Origin: JBFKUL01 sp041635755
GTDB lineage: Bacteria; Pseudomonadota; Gammaproteobacteria; Burkholderiales; SG8-39
Assembly (NCBI GenBank): GCA_041635755.1
Contig: JBFKUL010000012.1
Span: 1-24,118 of the forward strand
Reading direction: 5' to 3'
DNA length: 24,118 nt
Shown here: in pieces, positions 6,064 through 14,891 of the stretch
Layout: each line of letters begins with the position of its first letter
Numbering within the stretch: the first letter of the stretch is position 1
The notes under the pieces: generated by a model
Database searches by the model: none
What the model was told of the DNA's origin: nothing
What the model saw: the letters and a program-made list of their open reading frames with translations, nothing else
Made by a program: the position numbers and the translations under genes

Positions 6064-7518
6064 GTGAAGTCGTTCTCCGCCGAAGCAGGCGCGGTATTCA
6101 TTGCCAACCGCTGGGAAAAGCCCGCCGGCGGGGATTCCATCGCCGTAGTCGATCCGTCGACCGGGCAGGAGTTCACCCGCATCGCTCGCGGCGGCGCAGC
6201 AGACATCGACCGTGCCGTGAGCGCCGCCCGGCGAGCCTTCGAAGGCGCCTGGGGAAAGCTCGCGCCGCACGAGCGCGGTCGGCTGCTGATGAAAGTCGCG
6301 CATGCCATCCTTGAGCACAAGGACGCACTTGCAGCGCTCGAGTCTCGCGATTGCGGCAAGCCCACCAAGCAGGCGGCGAACGATGTCGTGTTCTGCGCGC
6401 GCTACTTCGAGTTCTATGCCGGTGCGTGCGACAAGGTGCACGGCGAGACGCTGCCCGCGGCGCCCGGCATGACGGTGCTCACGCTGCGCGAACCGTTCGG
6501 CGTCACCGGCCACATCATTCCATGGAATTATCCGCTGCAGATCTTCGCGCGCTCGGTGGGCGGTTCGCTCGCCGCGGGTAACGTCTGCGTGGTCAAGCCG
6601 GCCGAGGATGCGTGCCTGTCGCTGCTCGCGCTCGCAGAGCTCGTTGCCGCGGTCGGTGTCCCGGAAGGCGCGCTGAACATCGTGCCCGGCTACGGACGGG
6701 AAGCGGGCGCGGCGCTCGCGGCGCATCCGGGCATTGACCATCTCTCGTTCACCGGATCGGCGGCTACCGGCACGCAGGTTGCCCAAGCGGCCGCGGTTCA
6801 CCACCGCCCGGTGACGCTCGAGCTCGGCGGCAAATCGCCGCAGCTGGTTTTTGCAGACGCCGATTTCGACGCCATGATTCCGGTCATCGTCAACGCAGCG
6901 ATCCAGAACGCTGGCCAGACCTGCTCGGCCGGCACCCGATTGCTTGTGGAGGCGAAGGCATACGATGAGGTGCTCGCACGTGTCGGTGCCGCGTTCAAGG
7001 CGCTGCGCGTCGGCCCCTCGGAGGCGGACCTGGATGTCGGACCCCTGATCCGCAAGAGTCAACTCGAGCGCGTGCAGGGGTTTCTCGAGCTGGCACAAAA
7101 GGACAAGCTCAGGCTTGCGGCGCAGGGCAGCATCGACCCAAAAGCGCCCTCCGGCGGCTACTATGCTGCGCCGACGCTGCTCGCCGATGTGCCGGCCGAG
7201 CATCGCATTGCTCAGGAGGAAGTCTTCGGCCCGGTGCTCGCGGCGATGCGCTTTTCCTCGGAAGAGGATGCGCTGCGCCTGGCGAACGCGACGCGCTACG
7301 GGCTCACCGCGGGCGTCTGGACGCGCGACGGCGCGCGCCAGCTGCGCGTCGCGCGCGGCATCCGCAGCGGCCAGGTGTTCGTCAACAACTACGGTGCCGG
7401 GGGCGGCGTCGAGCTGCCCTTTGGCGGCATGAAATCGAGCGGCCATGGACGCGAGAAAGGCATGGAAGGCCTCTATAGTTTCACTCAGCTGAAGACCGTC
7501 GCCATCAAGCACGACTAG
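6064..7518 (+). CDS. NAD(P)-dependent aldehyde dehydrogenase
   Basis: A 484-residue enzyme of the ALDH superfamily that oxidises an aldehyde to a carboxylic acid with NAD(P). Catalytic elements are all visible: the oxyanion-hole Asn155 in PWNYP, the coenzyme-site FTGSAATG (229-236), general base Glu253 in LELGGKSP, nucleophile Cys287 in GQTCSAG, EEVFGPV, and the C-terminal PFGGMKSSGHGRE. Length is normal for the family. The sequence resembles broad-substrate betaine- or benzaldehyde-type dehydrogenases; the substrate cannot be fixed. I chose GTG 6064 because GAGG lies just upstream and the product starts where the family does; upstream ATGs lie antisense to ppa. The SDR gene follows after 32 bases, suggesting an operon for two-step alcohol oxidation (inference). 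Confidence 0.93.
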   Translation: MKSFSAEAGAVFIANRWEKPAGGDSIAVVDPSTGQEFTRIARGGAADIDRAVSAARRAFEGAWGKLAPHERGRLLMKVAHAILEHKDALAALESRDCGKPTKQAANDVVFCARYFEFYAGACDKVHGETLPAAPGMTVLTLREPFGVTGHIIPWNYPLQIFARSVGGSLAAGNVCVVKPAEDACLSLLALAELVAAVGVPEGALNIVPGYGREAGAALAAHPGIDHLSFTGSAATGTQVAQAAAVHHRPVTLELGGKSPQLVFADADFDAMIPVIVNAAIQNAGQTCSAGTRLLVEAKAYDEVLARVGAAFKALRVGPSEADLDVGPLIRKSQLERVQGFLELAQKDKLRLAAQGSIDPKAPSGGYYAAPTLLADVPAEHRIAQEEVFGPVLAAMRFSSEEDALRLANATRYGLTAGVWTRDGARQLRVARGIRSGQVFVNNYGAGGGVELPFGGMKSSGHGREKGMEGLYSFTQLKTVAIKHD

Positions 7519-7550
7519 GATCGGCGTTCGGCAACGACTGGAGAGCGGAA

Positions 7551-8303
7551 ATGCGACTCAAGGGCAAGGTGGCAATCGTCACGGGGGCGGGTTCGGGCTT
7601 TGGCGCCGGCATCGCCAAGCGCTTCGCCGAGGACGGCGCGAAAGTCGTCGTCAACGACATCAATGCCAAGGGCGGCGAGGCGGTCGCGAAGGAGATCGGC
7701 CCGGCGGCCGCCTTCGTGCAGGCCGATGTGACCAAGGGCGCCGACTGGGCGAAGCTGGTCCAGGCGGCGGCCTCGAAGTTCGGCAAGCTCGACATCGTCG
7801 TCAACAATGCCGGCTGGACCCATCGCAACAAACCCTACCTCGAAGTAACCGAGGAGGAGTTCGACAAGGTCTACGCGATCAACGTAAAAAGCATCTACCT
7901 GTCGGCGATGCACGCGTTGCCGGTATTCCGCAAGCAGGGTGGCGGCTGCCTGGTCAACATCGCTTCGACCGCAGGGATCCGGCCGCGCCCCGGACTCACC
8001 GTGTACAACAGCTCGAAGGCGGCGGTGATCCTGATGAGCAAATCAATGGCCGGCGAGTTTGGCCCGGACAAGGTGCGGGTCAACTGCGTCAACCCGGTGT
8101 TCAGTCCGGAAACGGCGCTCTCGGCCGACTTCGCGGGAGGTGCGGTGACCGACGAGGCAAAGAAGAAGTTCCTCGCGACGATTCCCCTGGGGCGCTTCTC
8201 GACGCCGCTGGACGTCGCCAATGCCTGCCTCTACCTCGCCTCCGACGAGGCGTCGCTGATCAGCGGTGTGTGCATCGAGGTCGACGGCGCGCGTTGCGTG
8301 TAG
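7551..8303 (+). CDS. Short-chain dehydrogenase/reductase (classical SDR)
   Basis: A 250-residue classical SDR. The Rossmann nucleotide motif TGAGSGFG is at 11-18, NNAG at 85-88, and the catalytic set is Asn111, Ser139, Tyr152 and Lys156 (YNSSK). An acidic residue after the second strand (VVNDIN, D36) suggests NAD rather than NADP. The length and the closing SGVCIEVDG are typical. Substrates of such enzymes range from 3-oxoacyl thioesters to sugars and alcohols, so none can be named. ATG 7551 has a purine-rich GGAGAG upstream. It lies directly after the aldehyde dehydrogenase gene on the same strand, which suggests that it makes or consumes that enzyme's carbonyl substrate. Confidence 0.93.
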   Translation: MRLKGKVAIVTGAGSGFGAGIAKRFAEDGAKVVVNDINAKGGEAVAKEIGPAAAFVQADVTKGADWAKLVQAAASKFGKLDIVVNNAGWTHRNKPYLEVTEEEFDKVYAINVKSIYLSAMHALPVFRKQGGGCLVNIASTAGIRPRPGLTVYNSSKAAVILMSKSMAGEFGPDKVRVNCVNPVFSPETALSADFAGGAVTDEAKKKFLATIPLGRFSTPLDVANACLYLASDEASLISGVCIEVDGARCV

Positions 8304-8337
8304 GCGCGCGCGCGTTGCCGCAAGATGCCCGCGGCGC

Positions 8338-8670
8338 TCAGCGCCGGGCGCAGAGATAGACGTCGAAGGACTGCTTTCCGTCCTGAACGTCCGAAGCGGG
8401 AACGATCGTGTCGCCGCCCATTTGGGCGGCCGAATTCCGTGCCACGATTTCGATCTCTTCCTGCACCGCATCGGGATGCCGCGGAATGATGCCCACTCGA
8501 TGCAGCACGCTCGCCGTGATGCGGCCTAGCTTGTTGCATGACGCGACCGTGTCGGGTTTCGCCAGGCGTATCGCGGCGCCCTCATCGGTCACGCCGAGCA
8601 CGGTGCATCCCGCGACGAGCGTCGCCAGGAGCACCAGCAGAGGCAAGATGTGCTTACCCGTCGCTGCCAT
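8338..8670 (-). CDS. Small DUF4156-like lipoprotein
   Basis: A 110-residue predicted lipoprotein. The hydrophobic signal LLVLLATLVAGC ends in a lipobox with Cys22 as the lipidated residue. The mature part carries VTDEGAAIRLA, then NKLGRITASV, followed by ARNSAAQMGGDTIV and a final DVYLCARR. This arrangement, with two further cysteines and an N-x-A-x-x-x-G-G-[DN]-T/A stretch, resembles DUF4156 (E. coli YsaB/RcsF-like small outer-membrane lipoproteins); function is unknown. It lies 18 bases after the rhlE stop on the same strand and is probably read through from it. Its end faces the SDR gene across 34 bases. Confidence 0.75.
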   Translation of the reverse strand: MAATGKHILPLLVLLATLVAGCTVLGVTDEGAAIRLAKPDTVASCNKLGRITASVLHRVGIIPRHPDAVQEEIEIVARNSAAQMGGDTIVPASDVQDGKQSFDVYLCARR

Positions 8671-8688
8671 CGGGGTTGACGGCGCCCG

Positions 8689-10083
8689 TCAGCCGGCCCG
8701 CTTCAGACCGCCCAAGAGTGCCGCTACGGGTCGCCGGGGCTTGCCCCGCTGCGACTCGGCTCGCTCCAAGGGCTTCTCGGTCGCCTCGGCTTCCGGCGTC
8801 TTCGACTCGTAAGGCTTGGAGAAGATCGGATCGGAAGCCGGCTTGACCGCGCGCGCCGGTCCGGCACGACGCGGACCTTCGCGCCGCCCGCCGCGCGAGC
8901 GCTCTTTCGCCATCAGCGGGGCAACGTTTGCCGCCCCCGGCTCGAAGCCGGGGACCAGCACGCGCTCGAGCGGGCGCTTGATCAGCTTCTCGATCGCGGC
9001 GAGCTTCTCGCGATCGTCCGGCGCCACCAGCGAGATCGCCTCACCGGCCAGGCCGGCGCGGCCCGTGCGGCCGATGCGGTGCACGTAGTCCTCAGGCGAG
9101 TTGGGCACGTCGAAATTGATCACCTGCGGCAGGCCTTCGATGTCCAGTCCGCGCGAAGCGACGTCCGTCGCCACCAGCACCGCCACCTTGCCGGACTTGA
9201 AGTCCTCGAGCGCAACCAGGCGCTCGGCCTGCGTCTTGTCGCCGTGAATCGCGTCAGCCTGGATGTGCTCGCGGCGCAGCTGATGCGCCAGACGGTTCGC
9301 GCCGATGCGCGTGCCGGAGAACACCAGCACTTGCTTCAGGTTGCGGTCCTTGATGATGTGGCACAGCAGCTCGCGTTTTTTCTCGCGCGCCACCGGATGC
9401 ACGATGTGCGTCACCAGCTCGGCCATGGCGTTGCGCGCCGCCACCTGCACCTCGGCGGGGTTATGCAGCAGGGTCTTGGCAAGCTTGCGGATCTCTTCCG
9501 GAAAGGTGGCCGAGAAGAGCAGGTTCTGCCGCTTGCCGGGCAGCAGCGCGATGATGCGCCGGATATCGGGCATGAAACCCATGTCGAGCATCCGGTCCGC
9601 CTCATCGAGGATCAGAATGCTCACCTGGTTGAACATCACCGTCTTGTTCTGAACGTGATCGAGCAGCCGTCCGGGCGTCGCCACCAGCACTTCGACGCCG
9701 CGGCGCAGCTCGTTGATCTGCGCGTTCATATCGACGCCGCCGTACACGCACGTACTGCGAATCGGCAGGTGCTTCGCGTAGCCGCGGAAGCTTTCTTCGA
9801 CCTGTATCGCGAGCTCGCGCGTGGGCGCGAGCACGAGCACGCGGATCGGATGGCGCGCGGGCGATGTGCTGGTGCTCGCCTGCGGCGCGAGCATCTGCAG
9901 GACGGGCAGCGCGAACGCCGCGGTCTTGCCGGTGCCGGTCTGCGCGCCGGCCATGAGGTCGCGCCCCTGGAGCACCAGGGGGATCGCCTGCTCTTGCACC
10001 GGAGTGGGCTTGTCGTAGCCTTGATCGGTCACCGCTGCGACGAGCGGCGGGATCAGGCCGAGCTGTTCGAATGCTGCGCTGAT
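8689..10083 (-). CDS. rhlE: DEAD-box ATP-dependent RNA helicase, RhlE type, with an apparent ATC start
   Basis: An RNA helicase of about 464 residues that remodels RNA, typically in ribosome assembly and mRNA decay. Numbering from the proposed start, the Q motif GYDKPTPVQ is at 22-30, Walker A AQTGTGKT at 47-54, PTREL at 87-91, DEAD at 160-163, SAT at 191-193, and HRIGRTGRAG in the second RecA domain. A basic, arginine-rich tail of about 80 residues follows, as in RhlE. The frame has no ATG, GTG or TTG between the conserved FEQLGL and the promoter-like TATAAT; upstream of that it runs into the divergent ABC-F gene. The best start is ATC at 10081-10083, giving MSAAFEQLGL, with AAGGA 10 bases before. 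A base error turning ATG into ATC is the alternative. The lipoprotein gene follows. Confidence 0.88.
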   Translation of the reverse strand: MSAAFEQLGLIPPLVAAVTDQGYDKPTPVQEQAIPLVLQGRDLMAGAQTGTGKTAAFALPVLQMLAPQASTSTSPARHPIRVLVLAPTRELAIQVEESFRGYAKHLPIRSTCVYGGVDMNAQINELRRGVEVLVATPGRLLDHVQNKTVMFNQVSILILDEADRMLDMGFMPDIRRIIALLPGKRQNLLFSATFPEEIRKLAKTLLHNPAEVQVAARNAMAELVTHIVHPVAREKKRELLCHIIKDRNLKQVLVFSGTRIGANRLAHQLRREHIQADAIHGDKTQAERLVALEDFKSGKVAVLVATDVASRGLDIEGLPQVINFDVPNSPEDYVHRIGRTGRAGLAGEAISLVAPDDREKLAAIEKLIKRPLERVLVPGFEPGAANVAPLMAKERSRGGRREGPRRAGPARAVKPASDPIFSKPYESKTPEAEATEKPLERAESQRGKPRRPVAALLGGLKRAG

Positions 10084-10121
10084 GACTGAATGTTCCTTGA
10101 TTTCCGATGAATGACGGGCGC

Positions 10122-10130
10122 AATTATACT
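10122..10130. promoter_or_regulatory. Overlapping divergent -10 boxes for rhlE and the ABC-F gene
   Basis: The plus strand reads AATTATACT. It holds TATACT (10125-10130) facing the ABC-F gene, and on the minus strand TATAAT (10128-10123) facing rhlE. The two hexamers share four bases. Good -35 boxes are not evident for either direction. Leaders would be about 15-20 bases (ABC-F) and 30 bases (rhlE). Confidence 0.45.
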
Positions 10131-10153
10131 CCGATCCCTCTCGGGACCGTTGA

Positions 10154-12070
<1,917 letters not shown>

Positions 12071-12077
12071 CGCATCC

Positions 12078-12314
12078 TCAGCGGATCAAGAGCAGCGATA
12101 CGAGCAGCAGCAACGCCACCAGCGCAAAGACTTTCGCAAGGTTCGCGTATCGTTTGCGCGCGCCTGCCATGCGCCGCTGGAGCATTTCCAGCGCCGGGTC
12201 GCTCAGTTCGGCGCAATGGGTGCAACGAGCGGATTTCTTCGGGTACAGCAGACCGCAGCGATCGCATCGCTTTGAGAAGCCCACCCGACGCGGAATGACG
12301 ATCGGGCCGAACAT
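12078..12314 (-). CDS. Small zinc-ribbon protein with a C-terminal membrane helix, unknown function
   Basis: A 78-residue protein not assigned to a named family. Two CxxC knuckles (CDRC at 17-20 and CTHC at 31-34) are 10 residues apart, a compact zinc ribbon near the N-terminus. A basic linker (MAGARKRYANLAK) leads to a hydrophobic stretch at about 62-77 that ends in Arg, so the protein is probably tail-anchored in the inner membrane with the zinc ribbon in the cytoplasm. ATG 12312-12314 lies 7 bases after the stop of the 117-residue gene upstream, so these two and the gene starting at 13241 look like one operon. It converges on the ABC-F gene with 7 bases between stops. Confidence 0.75.
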   Translation of the reverse strand: MFGPIVIPRRVGFSKRCDRCGLLYPKKSARCTHCAELSDPALEMLQRRMAGARKRYANLAKVFALVALLLLVSLLLIR

Positions 12315-12321
12315 GCGTGCC

Positions 12322-12675
12322 TCAGTCGACGCGCCGCAGATGCCGCCGCATCAGCAACAGCACCGCGATCACCCAGATCAGGAAGCCGAGGCTCAGCACC
12401 CGGTCCCAGTAGGCCGGCAGCCAGAGCACCGCCAGCGCGGTTGCGCCGGCGAGCACCGCCAGCCCCAAGAGCGCGCCCATCGCAACGCGCGCCTTGCCCC
12501 GCTCTTCGCGCTCCCAGGAATCCACGATCGCCTTGAGCCGGCGAAAAAGGGCGAGCGAAGCGAGGCGCCGCGCACCCTCCTCCACCTCGGGGAACGCGTC
12601 GCGGTCGCTACCGGAGGTGCTCACGCCGCGCTCCGCGGCAGCGCGCGGTTGCACCGCGGGCGCAGATTGATGCAT
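12322..12675 (-). CDS. Hypothetical membrane protein (two predicted helices)
   Basis: A 117-residue protein I do not recognise. The first 35 residues are polar and low in order. Residues 36-62 form a charged amphipathic stretch (LFRRLKAIVDSWEREERGKAR), followed by two hydrophobic segments at about 65-87 and 93-109 and a basic end RRHLRRVD. This suggests a helical hairpin in the inner membrane with both ends in the cytoplasm. I take ATG 12673-12675 as the start; its ribosome site is weak, and the open frame upstream overlaps the preceding gene. It is the middle gene of three on this strand. An in-frame GTG around residue 18 is another possible start. Confidence 0.6.
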   Translation of the reverse strand: MHQSAPAVQPRAAAERGVSTSGSDRDAFPEVEEGARRLASLALFRRLKAIVDSWEREERGKARVAMGALLGLAVLAGATALAVLWLPAYWDRVLSLGFLIWVIAVLLLMRRHLRRVD

Positions 12676-12707
12676 GTCGAGCGCTGGGCCGGGCCCAATG
12701 CGGGTCC

Positions 12708-13241
12708 CTAGTTGAGCGTGCGCGCGCCGCGCTCCGCGGCACCGGCCTGCTGCGGCTCGGCGCCCGGAAGCTTGAGGTCCAGGTCCCAGTCGCTTTTCTT
12801 CACCGCAGCCTGCAATAAACGGCAAACGGCGTGCAGCAGCACTTGGTCGAGCGTCAATGTCACGCCATGCCCTTCGGCCGGGTGCATCGCCAGCACCGGC
12901 TGGCCGTCGCGGCTCTGACCGGTCTGGATGCGCACCAGCAGGAGCGGCTTCTCGCCCAACGGCCTCTGCCGCTCGGCAGTCTCGAACGGCTTGGAGAAGT
13001 TGGCCCGCTTCACCGCCTGCTCGTGCTCCATGCCGAGCAACGCCTCGCGCGCCTCGGCGTTGGCCTGGGTGCGGATTCGCGGGCTGGCCTCCTGGGCAAG
13101 CTTGACGAGCAGCGGCCAAAGCAGCTTCACGAAGCGGCGCGTGAGCGCGAGCCGCAGCTCCGCATTCTCGCTGGTCGCGATCTGCATGAGCAGGCGGTCC
13201 TGCTCGGCCACGTAGTCGATCTTGAGCTGGTGCAGCCGCAT
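12708..13241 (-). CDS. Conserved hypothetical protein, probably cytoplasmic
   Basis: A 177-residue protein without signal peptide or membrane helix. It opens MRLHQLKIDYVAEQDRLLMQ, then LALTRRFVKLLWPLLVKLAQ, a beta-then-helix pattern that reminds me of an unnamed protein seen in many betaproteobacteria; I cannot give it a function. The middle has KPLLLVRIQTG and the last part TLTLDQVLLHAVCRLLQAAV, with a low-complexity Ala/Gly/Gln tail. ATG 13239-13241 is the start: it matches the conserved opening, although no Shine-Dalgarno is seen and a TACTAT -10 stands only 5 bases before it. It is the first of three same-strand genes, with 32- and 7-base gaps, and divergent from the GNAT gene. Confidence 0.72.
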   Translation of the reverse strand: MRLHQLKIDYVAEQDRLLMQIATSENAELRLALTRRFVKLLWPLLVKLAQEASPRIRTQANAEAREALLGMEHEQAVKRANFSKPFETAERQRPLGEKPLLLVRIQTGQSRDGQPVLAMHPAEGHGVTLTLDQVLLHAVCRLLQAAVKKSDWDLDLKLPGAEPQQAGAAERGARTLN

Positions 13242-13246
13242 GGCAA

Positions 13247-13252
13247 ATAGTA
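13247..13252 (-). promoter_or_regulatory. Candidate -10 box for the 12708-13241 gene
   Basis: On the minus strand TACTAT lies 5 bases before the ATG at 13241. A transcript from it would start at about the start codon, and no Shine-Dalgarno is present. No -35 was recognised. Confidence 0.3.
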
Positions 13253-13265
13253 TGGCTACTGTCGC

Positions 13266-13294
13266 TTTACGGCGCAACGCCGCAACGCGACAAT
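13266..13294 (+). promoter_or_regulatory. Candidate promoter for the GNAT gene
   Basis: TTTACG (13266-13271), a 17-base spacer and GACAAT (13289-13294). The ATG at 13302 begins 7 bases after the -10, so the mRNA would be leaderless or nearly so. Confidence 0.4.
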
Positions 13295-13301
13295 TCGCAC
13301 T

Positions 13302-13760
13302 ATGGCGGTGATTCTTCAGGTCCGTACCGGGGACGATCTCCTGCAGGCTCGAGCGCTGTTCAGCGAGTATGCGCGGGCGGTAGACGAACCCCGCTGCTTC
13401 GTGAATTTCGAGAACGAGCTCGCCGCCTTGCCCGGAGAGTATGTGCCTCCGGCCGGCCGGCTGTATCTCGCGCGTGCGGACAGCGGCGCGGCCGGCTGCG
13501 CCGCGCTGCGCCGGCTGGATGCCGCACGCGGCGAGATGAAGCGGCTCTACGTGCGCCCGGGATTTCGCGGTCAAGGGCTCGGCCGCGGGCTTGCCGACGC
13601 GGTGATCGTTGCCGCGCGCGAGCAGGGCTATGGACAGCTGATGCTCGATACGCTGCCGAGCATGCGCGAGGCGATCGCACTGTACCGCGCGCTCGGCTTT
13701 CGCGAAACCGCGCCCTACTCGAGCACGCCGGGCGCGATCTGCTTCGAGCTCGCGCTGTAG
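13302..13760 (+). CDS. GNAT-family N-acetyltransferase
   Basis: A 152-residue acetyl-CoA-dependent acetyltransferase. The acetyl-CoA pyrophosphate loop is clear in MKRLYVRPGFRGQGLGRGLA (78-97), the R/Q-x-x-G-x-G/A motif A of the family. It is followed by the motif B region LMLDTLPSMREAIALYRALG and the closing FRETAPYSSTPGAICFELAL, which resembles small GNATs acting on small molecules or amino acids. The acceptor is unknown. ATG 13302 is the start; no Shine-Dalgarno is visible and a promoter-like GACAAT ends 7 bases before it. The stop codon abuts that of convergent rfaE2 with no bases between. Confidence 0.9.
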   Translation: MAVILQVRTGDDLLQARALFSEYARAVDEPRCFVNFENELAALPGEYVPPAGRLYLARADSGAAGCAALRRLDAARGEMKRLYVRPGFRGQGLGRGLADAVIVAAREQGYGQLMLDTLPSMREAIALYRALGFRETAPYSSTPGAICFELAL

Positions 13761-14243
13761 TCAGTTCTTCCTGATACGCGCAACCAGTGCGCTGCTCGAG
13801 CGCTGGTGCTCGAAGGGGATCGATTCGACCCTTCCTCCGCGCGCGAGCACCTCGCGCGCGCCGACGATCTTCTCGACCGGCCAGTCGCTGCCCTTGACGA
13901 GTACGTCCGGTCGACACGCCTCGATCAGCGTCGCGGGCGTGTCCTCGTCGAACCAGGTCACCGCATCGACATCGCCGAGCGCCGCCACCAGCGCCATGCG
14001 ATCCTCCAGGCTATTGAACGGGCGCCCTGCACCCTTTCCGAGGCGCCGCACCGAAGCATCGGCGTTCAGCGCCACGAGGAGTGCCGCGCCGAGCGCGCGC
14101 GCGCGCGCCAGGTAGGTAGCATGACCGCGGTGCAGCAGGTCGAACACGCCATTGGTGAACACCAGCGGCCTCGGCAGATCGCGCACCCAGCGCGCCGCAT
14201 CGTGCGGCGCGCGGATCTTGCGCTCATACGCCGGTGGCGTCAC
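13761..14243 (-). CDS. rfaE2: D-glycero-beta-D-manno-heptose 1-phosphate adenylyltransferase
   Basis: A 160-residue nucleotidyltransferase that joins ATP to heptose 1-phosphate, giving ADP-heptose for the LPS inner core. It is the stand-alone form of the C-terminal domain of E. coli HldE. The cytidylyltransferase-like fold shows FTNGVFDLLHRGH with the HxGH motif at 38-41, then LVALNADASVRRLGKG, RPFNSLEDRM, DVLVKGSDW and the terminal FEHQRSSSALV. All catalytic stretches are intact. The start is GTG 14243, the first possible after the BON gene stop 9 bases before. A (GC)8 tract (14093-14108) lies within the coding sequence. Together with gmhA two genes upstream it covers two steps of ADP-heptose synthesis; the kinase and phosphatase genes are not in this window. 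Confidence 0.92.
   Translation of the reverse strand: MTPPAYERKIRAPHDAARWVRDLPRPLVFTNGVFDLLHRGHATYLARARALGAALLVALNADASVRRLGKGAGRPFNSLEDRMALVAALGDVDAVTWFDEDTPATLIEACRPDVLVKGSDWPVEKIVGAREVLARGGRVESIPFEHQRSSSALVARIRKN
14093..14108. repeat. (GC)8 dinucleotide tract inside rfaE2
   Basis: Eight uninterrupted GC dinucleotides encode the Ala-Arg-Ala-Arg-Ala stretch at about residues 46-50 of RfaE2. Gain or loss of one unit would shift the frame. It is long for this window but may only reflect GC-rich codon choice. Confidence 0.8.
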
Positions 14244-14252
14244 CTGCGCCGC

Positions 14253-14891
14253 TCAGGACTTCTTCTGTGAATCCTCGGTCTTGGACGCCGCGCGCGGCCG
14301 GCAGAGGCTGTCGGTCGGCTGGCAATACTCGAAGATCTTGACCACCTTGCGAACGCCGCCGGTGGTGCGCGCGATCTCGACCGCCGCCTCGGCTTCGCTT
14401 TCGGTGACGATGCCGAGCAGATAGACGACGCCTGCCTCGGTGACCACTTTGACGTGCAACGCGTTGAAGCGTCGAGCATCGAGGAAGCGCGCCTTCACCT
14501 TCGAGGTGATGAAAGTGTCGTTGGAGCGCGAGCCGAGCGAGGCGGTGCCCTCGATCTGGATCTCGTTGGTCACGCCGCGCACGTTCGGCAGGCTCAGCAC
14601 GATCTTCTCGGCATCCGCCTTGACGTTCTCGTCGGGCGCCTCGCCCGTCAGCAGCACCGCACGGTTATAGGAGGTCACGTTGATGTGCGCCTGCTTGGCG
14701 TAGCGCTCGTTGATGCGGTTGGTCGCCCGCAGCTCGATGCCTTCGTCCTCGAGCTGGGTGCCCGTGGTCCGTCGGTCCTCCGCGGCCATGACCGCCGTGC
14801 CGGCGCCGATCACCGCCATCTCGATGCAACCCTGCAGCAACAATGCGACGAGCGGCGCGCCGGCCACCACGAGCAATCCACGTCTGGTCAT
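14253..14891 (-). CDS. BON-domain outer-membrane lipoprotein, DolP (YraP)-like
   Basis: A 212-residue predicted lipoprotein with signal MTRRGLLVVAGAPLVALLLQ and a lipobox ending at Cys22. Two BON domains follow, at about 45-115 and 122-190; the second contains DTFITSKVKARFLDAR, then LHVKVVTEAGVVYLLGIV. This is the architecture of E. coli DolP, which binds anionic phospholipid at the inner face of the outer membrane and supports outer-membrane integrity and BAM function. The C-terminal tail (CQPTDSLCRPRAASKTEDSQ) with two Cys is extra. Its ATG overlaps the gmhA stop in an ATGA, so translation is probably coupled, and GGAG lies upstream. Position after a SIS protein and YraN matches the E. coli yraN-diaA-dolP order. 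Confidence 0.92.
   Translation of the reverse strand: MTRRGLLVVAGAPLVALLLQGCIEMAVIGAGTAVMAAEDRRTTGTQLEDEGIELRATNRINERYAKQAHINVTSYNRAVLLTGEAPDENVKADAEKIVLSLPNVRGVTNEIQIEGTASLGSRSNDTFITSKVKARFLDARRFNALHVKVVTEAGVVYLLGIVTESEAEAAVEIARTTGGVRKVVKIFEYCQPTDSLCRPRAASKTEDSQKKS

Noticed and set aside
6043..7512. 489-codon open frame antisense to the aldehyde dehydrogenase gene
   Set aside because: The sense strand has all catalytic residues; the antisense protein has low-complexity Arg/Ala/His composition and no start context.
8327..8349. GC-rich inverted repeat between the SDR and lipoprotein gene ends
   Set aside because: The stem is interrupted by two unpaired bases, overlaps coding sequence and lacks a T run; it may be chance in GC-rich DNA.
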